Positions 1 to 9,502 of a stretch of DNA of 64,000 nt are shown piece by piece. The translations under genes were made by a program, and so were the position numbers. Position 1 is the stretch's first letter. Every line of letters begins with the position of its first letter. The notes beneath the pieces were generated by a model, which was given only the letters and a program-made list of their open reading frames with translations, did no database searches and was not told where the DNA came from. The DNA is from Sporomusa ovata DSM 2662 (GTDB taxonomy: Bacteria > Bacillota > Negativicutes > Sporomusales > Sporomusaceae). The DNA is taken from positions 310,001 to 374,000 of the forward strand of contig NZ_ASXP01000004.1 of NCBI RefSeq assembly GCF_000445445.1, given 5' to 3'.

Positions 1-538
1 CGTTGGTATGGATGTAGTTACTAAAAATATTACCAGCATCGGTGGTATGGTAGGAGTTGATAGTATTCCAGGCGCAGGGACAACAATCTCTCTAAGGATA
101 CCTCTTACCTTAGCTATTGTTGACGCTATGAATATAGGAGTAGGAGATGCCCGGTATACGATTCCAATTACCGCGATAAAAGAATCATTTAAGCCTAGGG
201 AAAAAGATATTATCATTGATCCGGATGGAAACGAAATGATTATGGTGAGAGGGCAATGTTTTCCAATTTTACGTATTAGTCAGGTATTTAAAGTGGATAC
301 CTGTACGAATGGTTTTACCGATGGAATTATTATTATGGTTGAAAATGAAGGTAATATAGTATGCCTATTTGCGGATGAACTTATTGGCGAGCAACAAGTG
401 GTTGTAAAGGCACTGCCTCTCTATGTAAAAAATATCAGGCAGGTGGAAGGAGTAGCGGGATGCACGCTTTTGGGTGACGGCAGTATTAGTCTGATATTAG
501 ATATTGGTGGAATGGTAAAGCGCGAAAAAATTTCATAG
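1..538 (+). CDS. cheA: Chemotaxis histidine kinase CheA, 3' part (5' end outside window)
   Basis: Only the last about 178 codons are present; the frame is open to the left edge. The first residues read VGMDVV, the end of the CheA ATPase G-box (family form GRGVGMDVV), followed by GTTISLRIPLTLAIV, the junction to the P5 CheW-like regulatory domain that fills the rest. CheA phosphorylates CheB/CheY-type regulators; P5 couples it to CheW and receptors at the inner membrane. The ATG at 8 is internal to the gene and not its start. It is the first of a colinear run cheA-cheW-mcp-cheR-cheB. The His-phosphotransfer and dimerisation domains lie outside the window, so their integrity cannot be judged. 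Confidence 0.95.
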   Translation, partial: VGMDVVTKNITSIGGMVGVDSIPGAGTTISLRIPLTLAIVDAMNIGVGDARYTIPITAIKESFKPREKDIIIDPDGNEMIMVRGQCFPILRISQVFKVDTCTNGFTDGIIIMVENEGNIVCLFADELIGEQQVVVKALPLYVKNIRQVEGVAGCTLLGDGSISLILDIGGMVKREKIS

Positions 539-582
539 ACGAAGAAGACAAAATTACGTGAAAACACGAGAGGAGAAGTGTT

Positions 583-1080
583 ATGTCCGAGATTAGCGAA
601 AATGAACTGGAATTGGAAGAAGATACCCAGAAAGGAAAATTCCTGACATTTACTCTGGGTGCGGAAGCTTATGGCATAGAAATTAAGTATGTCACTGAGA
701 TTATCGGTATGCAGCCTGTTACTCAGGTACCTGATCTTCCGGAATACGTCAAAGGAATTATTAATTTGAGAGGGAAAATCATTCCGGTTATTGATATGCG
801 CTTACGATTTAAAAAATCCTCTATAGATTACAATGACCGGACTTGTATTGTGGTAGTTGATATCCATGAAATTGCCGTAGGGTTAATTGTTGATACTGTT
901 GCCGAAGTGCTGACAATTGCGGAAAACGATATCGTTCCACCACCACAATTGCAAAATGGCAGTTATCATCAGCGATTTACCAAGGCGATTGGAAAAGTTG
1001 GTGATGACGTAAAATTAATCCTTGATAGTGAACGGGTATTAAGCAATGATGAAGTGAACTTCCTGGAAAAAATTAACTAG
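583..1080 (+). CDS. cheW: Chemotaxis coupling protein CheW
   Basis: 165 residues, normal for CheW. After an acidic N-terminal tail of about 15 residues comes one CheW domain: FLTFTLGAEAYGIEIKYVTEI, then VPDLPEYVKGIINLRGKIIPVIDM (about residues 48-70), the most conserved CheW stretch, and VDTVAEVLTI near residue 105. It bridges CheA P5 and the receptor tip. A GAGGAGAAG ribosome-binding site precedes the ATG. It lies 44 bp after cheA and 32 bp before the receptor gene, consistent with one operon. Confidence 0.95.
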   Translation: MSEISENELELEEDTQKGKFLTFTLGAEAYGIEIKYVTEIIGMQPVTQVPDLPEYVKGIINLRGKIIPVIDMRLRFKKSSIDYNDRTCIVVVDIHEIAVGLIVDTVAEVLTIAENDIVPPPQLQNGSYHQRFTKAIGKVGDDVKLILDSERVLSNDEVNFLEKIN

Positions 1081-1112
1081 CGGTATATGAGTAACGATAA
1101 GGAGGCCTAGGT

Positions 1113-2840
1113 ATGAATTGGTATCTAAATCTTAAAATTGCCAATAAGCTTATTATCGCCTTTCTCTGCGTGGCTGTGGTGACTGGTATTGTTGGTATAG
1201 TAGGTATAATTAATCTTTATAACCTGGCGCGGGAAGATACAATATTGTTCGAATATTATACTGAGCCGCTTGCACAAATGGGGAATGTGACAGAAGCTTA
1301 TCAAAGAAGTCGTGTCAATGTAAGAGATGTACTATTGGATAGAAATCCTGCGCACCAGGCAGATAACATGAGCAAGACTACTGCATGTATTGGAGAAATA
1401 AAAGAAGAAACAGAGAAGATTGGCAAAACTCTCGTATCTGATGAAGGACAGAAGTTACAAAAAACTCTTATTGGTGTGATAAATGATTATGAAGCGTATA
1501 TCAAGCGGTTATATGTCACGATTCAAGCTGGTCAGTATGAACAGGCAAATCAGATGATGGCAACCGAAGGGGTTCATTATGCAGATATCTTTGAGGATAC
1601 ATTGAATACCATGAATTCGCTCAAAGTTGAACTTGCTAAACAAAAAGCTGCTAAAAATAAACAGGAAGCAAATACTGCTATCCTGGTTATGGTTGCTTTT
1701 GTTGTAACAGGAGTTATTCTGGCTATGGTGCTTGGCCTTTATATTGCCCGGGTGATTTCCCGGCCAGTTAAGGAAGTTGTTAAGTTGGCAGGAAAAATTG
1801 CCAGTGGTGATTTAAATGTTGAAGTCAAGGTCACGACTAGGGATGAAATAGGCGAATTAGCGCAGGCTTTCAACGTGATGGCCGGTAACGTCAACCAGGC
1901 AATGAGAAGTATCAGCGAAGCTGCAGGGCAAGTGGCTGCGGGTACTCAGCAGATTGCGGCATCGAGTGAGATTCTATCGCAAGGTTCTACTGAGCAGGCC
2001 AGCTCAATTGAGGAGATTACGGCCTCCATTGAGCAAGTGGCAGTTCAAACCAGACAGAATGCGGCCAATGCCAACCACGCTAATGAGTTGGCTAATTCTT
2101 CTAAAGGACAGGCTGTACAGGGAAATCAGCAAATGCAGGCAATGGTAGCCGCGATGCGGGAAATTAATGAGTCGTCTGTCAATATATCAAAAATCATCAA
2201 AGTGATTGATGAAATTGCCTTTCAAACCAATATTTTGGCCCTTAATGCGGCGGTAGAGGCGGCCAGGGCCGGTCAACATGGTAAAGGGTTTGCAGTGGTG
2301 GCGGAGGAAGTCAGAAATCTTGCTGCCAGAAGCGCCAATGCCGCGAAGGAAACAACGGTAATGATCGAAGAGTCAATTCAAAAAGTGGCTGCCGGCACTA
2401 AAATTGCCAATGATACGGCAACGGCGCTGGATGGCATTGTACAGGAAGTAGCAAAGGCAGCGGCACTGGTTGATGATATTGCCGGGGCATCAAACGAGCA
2501 GGCTACAGCCATTGCTCAAGTTAATCAGGCTATACTGCAGGTATCGCAGGTTGTGCAGACTAACTCGTCAACAGCGGAAGAAAGCGCTTCAGCAAGCGAG
2601 GAATTAGCCAGTCAGGCCGAGATATTAAAAATTAATGTTTCCAAATTCCAATTAAAAGAAACTGACTGTAGCGTTTTGGGGACACAGGGCTTTAGTCCGG
2701 ATATACTGCGTGCCATTGAAACGATGGTCGAGCAAAACAAGCAAAGTCAAAAGCGTGAGGACAGAGTGGGTAAGCCTGAAATGGTACTGACGTCGAAAGG
2801 AAAAATTCTTCTTGATGACAGCGAATTCGGCAAATATTAA
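1113..2840 (+). CDS. Methyl-accepting chemotaxis protein with periplasmic four-helix-bundle sensor
   Basis: 575 residues. TM1 is at about 10-35, a helical extracytoplasmic sensor of the 4HB_MCP type at about 36-185, TM2 at about 190-212, a HAMP domain at about 213-266, and a long cytoplasmic coiled-coil signalling domain. The receptor hairpin tip reads IDEIAFQTNILALNAAVEAA (about 364-383), followed by GKGFAVVAEEVRNLA. The signal should pass to the CheA/CheW encoded just upstream. There is no C-terminal NWETF-type tether for CheR/CheB; the protein ends in EFGKY. The ligand is unknown. RBS AAGGAGG lies 8 nt before the ATG. Confidence 0.95.
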   Translation: MNWYLNLKIANKLIIAFLCVAVVTGIVGIVGIINLYNLAREDTILFEYYTEPLAQMGNVTEAYQRSRVNVRDVLLDRNPAHQADNMSKTTACIGEIKEETEKIGKTLVSDEGQKLQKTLIGVINDYEAYIKRLYVTIQAGQYEQANQMMATEGVHYADIFEDTLNTMNSLKVELAKQKAAKNKQEANTAILVMVAFVVTGVILAMVLGLYIARVISRPVKEVVKLAGKIASGDLNVEVKVTTRDEIGELAQAFNVMAGNVNQAMRSISEAAGQVAAGTQQIAASSEILSQGSTEQASSIEEITASIEQVAVQTRQNAANANHANELANSSKGQAVQGNQQMQAMVAAMREINESSVNISKIIKVIDEIAFQTNILALNAAVEAARAGQHGKGFAVVAEEVRNLAARSANAAKETTVMIEESIQKVAAGTKIANDTATALDGIVQEVAKAAALVDDIAGASNEQATAIAQVNQAILQVSQVVQTNSSTAEESASASEELASQAEILKINVSKFQLKETDCSVLGTQGFSPDILRAIETMVEQNKQSQKREDRVGKPEMVLTSKGKILLDDSEFGKY

Positions 2841-2888
2841 AGCCGGAAGTGAGCAGGAGCAAACAGTCACTGTTAAAGGACGGAAGAC

Positions 2889-3698
2889 ATGAAAGCAATA
2901 ACCGACAGAGAGTTTATCGAACTAGTTCAGTTCATCAAGCAAAATTTTGGCATTAACCTTACGCAGAAAAGAGGCTTGGTGTTGGGGCGGTTGCACAACT
3001 ATATTGAGCAGAATGGCTTTGATAGTTTTTCTGAGTATTTTCATTATATAGTTAATGATCGCACAGGTAAGGCCGGGTCAATATTGCTAAATAAACTGAC
3101 AACAAATCATACTTATTTTCTGCGGGAACCTCAGCATTTTGATTTTTTGGAACAAGTGGTGCTGCCTGCTTTTGCCAAGGGTGCGAGTAAAGATTTACGT
3201 ATATGGAGTGCCGGCTGCTCAACAGGTGAAGAACCATATACGTTGGCAATGATTATTGATTCTTTTTTCGGGGTGGCAAAGTGCCAGTGGGATGCCAAAA
3301 TATTGGCAACCGACATTTCCACGGCTGCTCTGGAACGAGGGCAGCGTGGGATTTATCCTAATAGTCAATTAAATGAATTGCCTAATCGTTGGCGAACAAA
3401 ATATTTTGCTAAAATTGATGATGAATATAGTGTTATTAATGAGAAGATACGAGAAGAAATCATATTCAGACGTTTCAATCTAATGAACGCAACATTTCCT
3501 TTTAAAAAGAAGTTTCATCTTATTCTTTGCCGAAATGTAATGATCTATTTTGATGCCGACACGAAACAAAATTTGGTCAACCGGTTTTATGACCATATGG
3601 AACCGGGGGGGTATCTATTTATCGGCCATTCTGAAGCCTTAAGTCGCCATGAAAGTAAATATGTTTTTGTTGCGCCGGCAATCTATAGAAAGGAATAA
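2889..3698 (+). CDS. cheR: Chemotaxis protein methyltransferase CheR
   Basis: 269 residues, typical for CheR. It transfers methyl groups from SAM to receptor glutamates. The N-terminal helical CheR_N domain (about 1-70) is followed by the SAM-binding Rossmann domain. Visible motifs are IWSAGCSTGEEPYTLAM (SAM loop, about residue 107), ATDIS (acidic ribose contact) and LCRNVMIYFD near residue 215. The stop codon lies directly against the cheB start with no gap, so translation is probably coupled. Confidence 0.96.
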   Translation: MKAITDREFIELVQFIKQNFGINLTQKRGLVLGRLHNYIEQNGFDSFSEYFHYIVNDRTGKAGSILLNKLTTNHTYFLREPQHFDFLEQVVLPAFAKGASKDLRIWSAGCSTGEEPYTLAMIIDSFFGVAKCQWDAKILATDISTAALERGQRGIYPNSQLNELPNRWRTKYFAKIDDEYSVINEKIREEIIFRRFNLMNATFPFKKKFHLILCRNVMIYFDADTKQNLVNRFYDHMEPGGYLFIGHSEALSRHESKYVFVAPAIYRKE

Positions 3699-4736
3699 AT
3701 GATGACTACCATGAAAAGAAAGATTAGGGTTTTAGTGGTCGATGATTCAATTGTATTCAGGGAATTTTTACTCCGGGGGATTGACAAAGATTCCATGCTC
3801 GAAGTTGTGGCGACAGCTTCCGACCCCTATATGGCCAGAGACAAGATTTTAGAATTTGAACCAGATGTTATGACGTTAGATGTTGAGATGCCACGCATGA
3901 ACGGGATTGAATTTTTAAAAAAGCTTATACCGCAATATCCGTTACCGGTTGTGGTAGTAAGCGCAGCAAGCGAGAATATATTTGACGCCTTGAACGCCGG
4001 TGCTGTTGATTTCGTTACTAAACCGGACGCGAAGTCACCAGTAAATTGGGAAATGTTTATTCGTGAGTTGATTGTTAAGCTAAAGATTGCAGCAACTGCA
4101 CAGGTCGGCCGGCTAAAGCGTGAATATGTCACTGGTCAACCTATAACTGGAACTGTTCCGATAAAGAGAGACCGAATTATAGCCATAGGGGCATCAACAG
4201 GCGGTACGGAAGCAGTGTATGAGGTTGTTCGCTCATTTTCCCGGGATATACCAGGTGTAGTTATTGTTCTGCATATGCCGCCTGTATTCACTGGTATGTA
4301 TGCGCGACGATTGAACAATTCATGCTTAGTGGAAGTAAAAGAGGCAGAAACCGGCGATACTGTTATACCCGGAAGGGTGTTAATCGCACCGGGAGATCAT
4401 CATATGCGCTTAAATCGCAACGGAAAAATATATGCTGTTGAGTGTTTTAAAGGTGACAGGGTAAATGGACACTGTCCTTCCGTAGATGTTTTATTTGATT
4501 CGATGGCCGAGAAGGCCGGTGCTGCAGGAATTGGTGTTATTTTGACCGGGATGGGTTATGATGGCGCGAAAGGTTTGCTTAAAATGAAGCAGGCCGGTGC
4601 AAATACCATTGGGCAGGATGCGCAATCCAGTGTGGTCTATGGGATGCCTAAAGTTGCTTATGATATCGGAGCTGTAAGTAAGCAAGTTCCCTTAGAAAGG
4701 ATATCCCGGCAAATTTATTCCATTTTGACACAATAG
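3699..4736 (+). CDS. cheB: Chemotaxis response regulator methylesterase CheB
   Basis: 345 residues. The receiver domain (about 6-125) has the acidic pocket VVDDS, the phospho-acceptor Asp in MTLDVEMPRMNG and the conserved Lys in VTKPD. A linker follows, then the C-terminal methylesterase/amidase domain (about 155-345). Its catalytic triad is visible: Ser in GASTGG, His in VLHMPP, Asp in TGMGYDGA. It removes receptor methyl groups and deamidates glutamines when phosphorylated by CheA. The start follows the cheR stop directly; a second ATG four codons later (MKRKIRVL) is an alternative start. Confidence 0.96.
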   Translation: MMTTMKRKIRVLVVDDSIVFREFLLRGIDKDSMLEVVATASDPYMARDKILEFEPDVMTLDVEMPRMNGIEFLKKLIPQYPLPVVVVSAASENIFDALNAGAVDFVTKPDAKSPVNWEMFIRELIVKLKIAATAQVGRLKREYVTGQPITGTVPIKRDRIIAIGASTGGTEAVYEVVRSFSRDIPGVVIVLHMPPVFTGMYARRLNNSCLVEVKEAETGDTVIPGRVLIAPGDHHMRLNRNGKIYAVECFKGDRVNGHCPSVDVLFDSMAEKAGAAGIGVILTGMGYDGAKGLLKMKQAGANTIGQDAQSSVVYGMPKVAYDIGAVSKQVPLERISRQIYSILTQ

Positions 4737-4798
4737 GCACTGCAGTTAAATGTTGTTCCTATTACTATTATAAAAATTAGATTGCGGGTGATAGGCTG

Positions 4799-7700
4799 AT
4801 GAATATGCACTTCATGGCCGGAATACTAGCTTCCATTGGAGATGGAGTTATTGCTGTTGATACGGCAGAGAAAATTATTTTTATGAATGAAGCAGCTGAA
4901 CAAATTACTGAGTGGAGTAGGACAAAGGCTATGGGTCAGCCATTTGGTACTGTGTTCAGTCTCTATAGTGCCAATACCAGAGAACCGTTGCTCAGCCCTA
5001 TTACCCAGGTTCTGCAAACGCATACCGCCACGGGTTTGCAGAATGAATCGGTAATTATCATGAAGGATGGAGCGGCAAAGTATCTATCTGCAAGCTGCAC
5101 ACCGATTAAACAAACCGGCGAGAAAATTGATGGTGTAGTGGTGGTATTTCGTGATATTACGCGCTATAAAATGTTGGAAAAGAAGATCGAGAGTGAAGAA
5201 AATAATTTTAAAATGATATTTAATTCCGCTCCGGTAGGCATGTATACTGTCGATGAAACTGAAAAGATTATCCAGGTCAATGATGCGGCACTAAAGATGC
5301 TTGGCGGAGACCGGATAAAGGTAGTGGGAAAGAGTTTCGGCAATGCAGTTGGCTGTCAGGGTAGTCTTGAGAATGAGCAGGGCTGCGGGCACGGAACTTC
5401 TTGTCAATATTGCGAATTCCGGCGGGCCACTTCGCTTGCTTTCGAAGGTTTGTCTGCGTCTGGCATTGAATGCTACAAAACCATTGTTAATGAAGGGAAA
5501 AAAGTGGTATTTTGGTTTAGAGCCAGTGCCGCACCAATTATCGTAGATGGTAAAATTCGTGTTGTGGTAGCTTTGGTTGATATAACTGATCAGAAACAGA
5601 AAGAAATATCTATTATCAAAACAAGAGATTTTTATTTGCGGATTTTTGAGAGTTTTCCAACAATTATTTGGCGAAATAATATAAATAGCGAGACTGAATC
5701 TATAAATGAAAACTGGTACATATTAACAGGCCAGGCCACTGAACAGGCATTAGGGCATGGTTGGCTGGAGCGGCTCCATCCGGATGACAAAAAAAAATAC
5801 ATCGATTCCGACCTGGGGCTGCAGGACAAAGAGGTTTTGGAGGAAAGCGAAATCCGGGTACTTGATCGTAATGGACAGTACCGCTGGCTTTATAGAGTTT
5901 GCAAGCTGTACTATAATATGCATGGAATACCTGAAGGGTATATTGGTATGGGGATCGATATTACTGACAGAAAAATTGCCGAAGAAGGTTTGAACAGATA
6001 TAAAGTTCTTTCTGAACAGGCGCAGGATATAATCACCTTTATTGATATGGACGGGCGGATTATTGAGGCCAACGAAGCCGCTGTTAAAGCCTATGGCTAT
6101 TCACGCGAGGAACTGCTAAATTTAACTATTTTTGATCTGTGTGAAAAAGATAAGGAAGCATTCATGAAGTGCCAGATAGCCATAGCTGACAGGAAAGGTA
6201 TATTTTTTGAAGCGGTGCATAAAAGAAACAATGGTGAATTTTTCCCGGTGGAAATAAATTCTCAAGGTACAATGATTGGTGAAAGAAAAGTACTGCTAAA
6301 TATTATCAGGGATATATCTGAACGAAAGCTTGTGGAAGAAGAACTTAAAGGAGCTAAGGACAAAGCGGAAGCAGCAAACAAAACCAAAAGTGAGTTTCTT
6401 GCCAACATGAGTCATGAAATCCGAACCCCGATTAATGGCATTATGGGAATGATTGATTTAACGTTAATGACCGAATTAGCCGGCGAGCAAAAAGATAATT
6501 TAACGGTCGCAAAATCTTGTGCACGTCAGTTGCTGGAAATTGTTAACGATATTCTGGATTTTTCCAAGATGGAAGCCGGAAAACTGTCGCTTGCTCTTGC
6601 CAGCTTTAGATTCCGGGATTTGATCGCTGAAATAGTGAAAGCTTATTCGTATCGTGCCGGAAGCAAAGGGCTGGAATTAAATTATACCCTATCAGCTGAT
6701 GTTCCGGATATTGTGAGTGGCGATCAGAACCGTTTACGGCAGATATTGAATAACTTGCTTGACAATGCCATAAAATTTACCGAAAATGGTGAAGTTAGCT
6801 TATCAATTAAAAGAAGCGGAGGAAATGCTGAAACGTTTGAGCTGACCTTCGCTGTGCGCGATACCGGCATCGGAATTGCTGCTGGCGAAATGAATAAGCT
6901 GTTTAAAACATTTAGTCAAGTAGATAGCTCCATTACTAGAAAATATGGCGGCACAGGTTTGGGGCTGGTTATTTCTAAGCAGCTTGTAGAACTGATGGGC
7001 GGAAAGATGTGGGTTGAGAGTGTCAAAGATACAGGGAGCGTTTTTTACTTTACTATTAGTTTAAAAGCCGGCGCATTTGATGACCGGTCAAAGTTATCGC
7101 AGAAATTTGTCAAGCCATTGATATCGTTGAATCTTTTGTTAGTTGAAGACGATGCAATTAATCGTGTTGTGACTGAAAGAATGGTTCGCAAGCTGGGCTA
7201 TCAAATTGATACGGCAGAAAACGGTGTCAAAGCATTACTGCTTTGGCGGCAAAAACACTATGATATCATTTTGATGGATATTCAAATGCCTGAAATGGAC
7301 GGGATAGAGACCACAAAGCACATCAGGGAAGAAGAAGTTCATACTGGCAAACATATCCCGATTATTGCGCTTACGGCACACGCACTTTTAGGGGACAGGG
7401 AAAGATTTTTGGCAGCAGGAATGGATGAATATATCGCTAAACCGGTGCAGTTTGAGGAACTGATTAAAAAAATTGAATTGTTTTCACCACAAAATAAATG
7501 CATGAATCCTGCCGGTATTATTCGCAGTTTGCATATTAGTGAAAATGGGGACGTTGTTTTGGCTTGCGAAGCAGATGCGGTAAATGCGGAGTCTTCGGTA
7601 TTGCTGGAAATAGTAAAATTGCTTGAACGGTGCAGTGGTGACGAAAAAGATTTAGGGCTGCTGGAGGAGTCTGCTCACAAGATTAAAATAGTAGCGGCCC

Positions 7701-7828
7701 AAATTGGTTCAGATGATTTAAAGAGTATGGCTTTTAAAGCTGAATTGGCCGCTAGGCGCGGTAATTTGCGAGAAACGCTTGCGCATTTAGAAAATATTCG
7801 GCAGCTATGCGAATTTTGCAAAAGATAA
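4799..7828 (+). CDS. Multi-PAS hybrid histidine kinase with receiver and Hpt domains
   Basis: 1009 residues with no clear membrane segment, so probably cytoplasmic. Four PAS modules precede the kinase (about 5-130, 140-265, 275-395, 400-515). HisKA carries the phospho-His in NMSHEIRTPINGIMG (about 536). The ATPase boxes include NLLDNAIKF, DTGIGI and GGTGLGL. A receiver domain follows (about 780-895, Asp in ILMDIQMPEMDG, Lys in AKPVQ), then a C-terminal Hpt-like helix with ESAHKIK (about 958). The second PAS holds a cysteine cluster (see findings). It sits in the chemosensory run, 21 bp before a lone receiver protein that is the likely phosphoryl acceptor. The signal is unknown. Confidence 0.93.
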   Translation: MNMHFMAGILASIGDGVIAVDTAEKIIFMNEAAEQITEWSRTKAMGQPFGTVFSLYSANTREPLLSPITQVLQTHTATGLQNESVIIMKDGAAKYLSASCTPIKQTGEKIDGVVVVFRDITRYKMLEKKIESEENNFKMIFNSAPVGMYTVDETEKIIQVNDAALKMLGGDRIKVVGKSFGNAVGCQGSLENEQGCGHGTSCQYCEFRRATSLAFEGLSASGIECYKTIVNEGKKVVFWFRASAAPIIVDGKIRVVVALVDITDQKQKEISIIKTRDFYLRIFESFPTIIWRNNINSETESINENWYILTGQATEQALGHGWLERLHPDDKKKYIDSDLGLQDKEVLEESEIRVLDRNGQYRWLYRVCKLYYNMHGIPEGYIGMGIDITDRKIAEEGLNRYKVLSEQAQDIITFIDMDGRIIEANEAAVKAYGYSREELLNLTIFDLCEKDKEAFMKCQIAIADRKGIFFEAVHKRNNGEFFPVEINSQGTMIGERKVLLNIIRDISERKLVEEELKGAKDKAEAANKTKSEFLANMSHEIRTPINGIMGMIDLTLMTELAGEQKDNLTVAKSCARQLLEIVNDILDFSKMEAGKLSLALASFRFRDLIAEIVKAYSYRAGSKGLELNYTLSADVPDIVSGDQNRLRQILNNLLDNAIKFTENGEVSLSIKRSGGNAETFELTFAVRDTGIGIAAGEMNKLFKTFSQVDSSITRKYGGTGLGLVISKQLVELMGGKMWVESVKDTGSVFYFTISLKAGAFDDRSKLSQKFVKPLISLNLLLVEDDAINRVVTERMVRKLGYQIDTAENGVKALLLWRQKHYDIILMDIQMPEMDGIETTKHIREEEVHTGKHIPIIALTAHALLGDRERFLAAGMDEYIAKPVQFEELIKKIELFSPQNKCMNPAGIIRSLHISENGDVVLACEADAVNAESSVLLEIVKLLERCSGDEKDLGLLEESAHKIKIVAAQIGSDDLKSMAFKAELAARRGNLRETLAHLENIRQLCEFCKR

Positions 7829-7848
7829 AGTTTTAGGGGGGAATAGAG

Positions 7849-8250
7849 ATGAGAATATTAGTAGCAGAAGATGATATGGTTAGTAGAAAGTTTCTTTCGA
7901 AGTTTCTTTCTCAATATGGAGAATGTGACTTGACGGTAGATGGCTTAGAGGCTTTGGATGCGTTTTTATTGTCTCTGAAAGATAACAATCCTTACGATTT
8001 GATCTGCTTGGATATTATGATGCCTAAAGTTGATGGCGTTAAAGTATTAAAAACTATTCGGCAGTTGGAACGGCAAAATGGGGTTTTGCCTGAAAAGCAC
8101 GCCAAGGTAATCATGGTAACTGCATTGGGAGAAACGAACTATGTTCAGCAGTCTTTTGAACTTGGTTGTGATGCCTATGCTGCAAAGCCGATAGATATTG
8201 ACCAACTGGTGAAAGTAATGGAAAAGCTGGGGCTAGTTCAGCAAAATTAG
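7849..8250 (+). CDS. Single-domain response regulator
   Basis: 133 residues, one receiver domain and no output domain. The acidic pair is in VAEDD, the phospho-acceptor Asp in LICLDIMMPKVDG (about 55), the Thr in MVTALG and the Lys in AAKPID. RBS GGGGGG lies upstream of the ATG. It sits directly between the hybrid kinase and the HD-GYP gene, so it may accept phosphate from the Hpt domain or from CheA and act by protein contact, as CheY or a phosphorelay intermediate would. Confidence 0.92.
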   Translation: MRILVAEDDMVSRKFLSKFLSQYGECDLTVDGLEALDAFLLSLKDNNPYDLICLDIMMPKVDGVKVLKTIRQLERQNGVLPEKHAKVIMVTALGETNYVQQSFELGCDAYAAKPIDIDQLVKVMEKLGLVQQN

Positions 8251-8263
8251 TAGAGGAAGTATT

Positions 8264-9502
8264 ATGTTGAAGGTTGTCTCAGGTTACTATGTTATTCATG
8301 TGGAAGGTGAAAACCTGGACAGCGCAACAGTAGTTGGGAGGATAGTTATGCTCCGTTTAGCAACTTCGCAACTTCAACCGGGGATGATTATTGCCCGGAA
8401 TATTTTTAGTGCCAACGGAAAACTTTTGCTGTCAGAAAATGCAATTTTAGATGAACATTTGATTGCAAAATTGGGGACGCTGGGTATAGATTCTGTATTT
8501 GTTCGTCATCCACACTTGGAAATTACACCCCAGGAGATTGTTAATGAAGAAACCCGAGTGGAGATCATCAAAATGGCTAGTCAGGCTTTCGGAAATATCC
8601 GTGAAAATCGGACATTCAATCTAACTGGAATATCCGAGGCTATGAAGAAGCTTATCGAAGATGCAATTGGTAACCGCCATGTGCTGATACAAATGACAGA
8701 CATTCGTGCCCGTGCTGATTATACATTTGGTCATTCGATTAATGTCTGCTTACTATCGATTATGATCGGAATCAAAATGAATTTGAATCACCAGCAGTTA
8801 CTCGAACTCGCGATGGGGGCCATTTTGCACGATTTAGGAATGCTGCTGGTTCCCGCCGAAATTCTTCAAAAGACGGACTCACTTTCGCCTACTGACTGGA
8901 AGCTAATACAAACCCATACTGAAAAAGGGTTTGAAATTATTCGCAGAGTTGGTCCAATTCCCTTAGTATCCGCTCATGTGGCTTTCCAACACCATGAAAA
9001 TTTTGATGGCACCGGTTATTGTCGAGGTTTGTTAGGGGAAAATATTCATATTTATGCGAGAATAGTTGCTGTTGCAGACCTATATGATGCGATTACCTCG
9101 GATAGGCCTTATAGAAAATCCTTTTTGCCCCATGAGGCCTATGATATTATGCTAGCCTCCAGAGGGACTAAGCTAGACCCTAAGATTGTTGATCTATTTC
9201 TGGAGAATGTGGTGATATACCCAGTTGGTACCACTGTATTATTAGACACCGGTGAAATTGGTGTGGTCGTTGAGATTCACCCGCAGTTACAAGTACGGCC
9301 AGTGGTGCGGATTATCATCGATCAATTCGGCAACCCGTGGCCGGGGCCGGAGAAACTGGTGGACTTCACTAAAGATTTAATTCGATTTATTGTTAAAGTT
9401 TTGAAGCCGGAAGAAATTTTTTCATTAAGGGCAAACGCTTGTAAAAATAAAAGTTCACTCAAAGGAGAAGGTGTACCTATAGATGGAAAATGCTATGACT
9501 AA
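8264..9502 (+). CDS. HD-GYP domain protein (probable c-di-GMP phosphodiesterase family)
   Basis: 412 residues from this start. An in-frame ATG at 8348 (MLRLATSQLQPGMIIA) has an equally good GGGAGG site and begins where family homology usually begins, so the real product may be 384 residues. The HD-GYP domain (about 140-320) shows the metal ligands HDLGM and HHENFDGTGY. The signature is GTGYCRG instead of the usual GxGYPxG. Members hydrolyse c-di-GMP, and some hydrolyse other cyclic dinucleotides. It lies 14 bp after the response regulator as the last gene of the chemosensory run, suggesting the pathway output touches second-messenger levels. Its 3' end overlaps the next gene by 20 bp. Confidence 0.9.
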   Translation: MLKVVSGYYVIHVEGENLDSATVVGRIVMLRLATSQLQPGMIIARNIFSANGKLLLSENAILDEHLIAKLGTLGIDSVFVRHPHLEITPQEIVNEETRVEIIKMASQAFGNIRENRTFNLTGISEAMKKLIEDAIGNRHVLIQMTDIRARADYTFGHSINVCLLSIMIGIKMNLNHQQLLELAMGAILHDLGMLLVPAEILQKTDSLSPTDWKLIQTHTEKGFEIIRRVGPIPLVSAHVAFQHHENFDGTGYCRGLLGENIHIYARIVAVADLYDAITSDRPYRKSFLPHEAYDIMLASRGTKLDPKIVDLFLENVVIYPVGTTVLLDTGEIGVVVEIHPQLQVRPVVRIIIDQFGNPWPGPEKLVDFTKDLIRFIVKVLKPEEIFSLRANACKNKSSLKGEGVPIDGKCYD

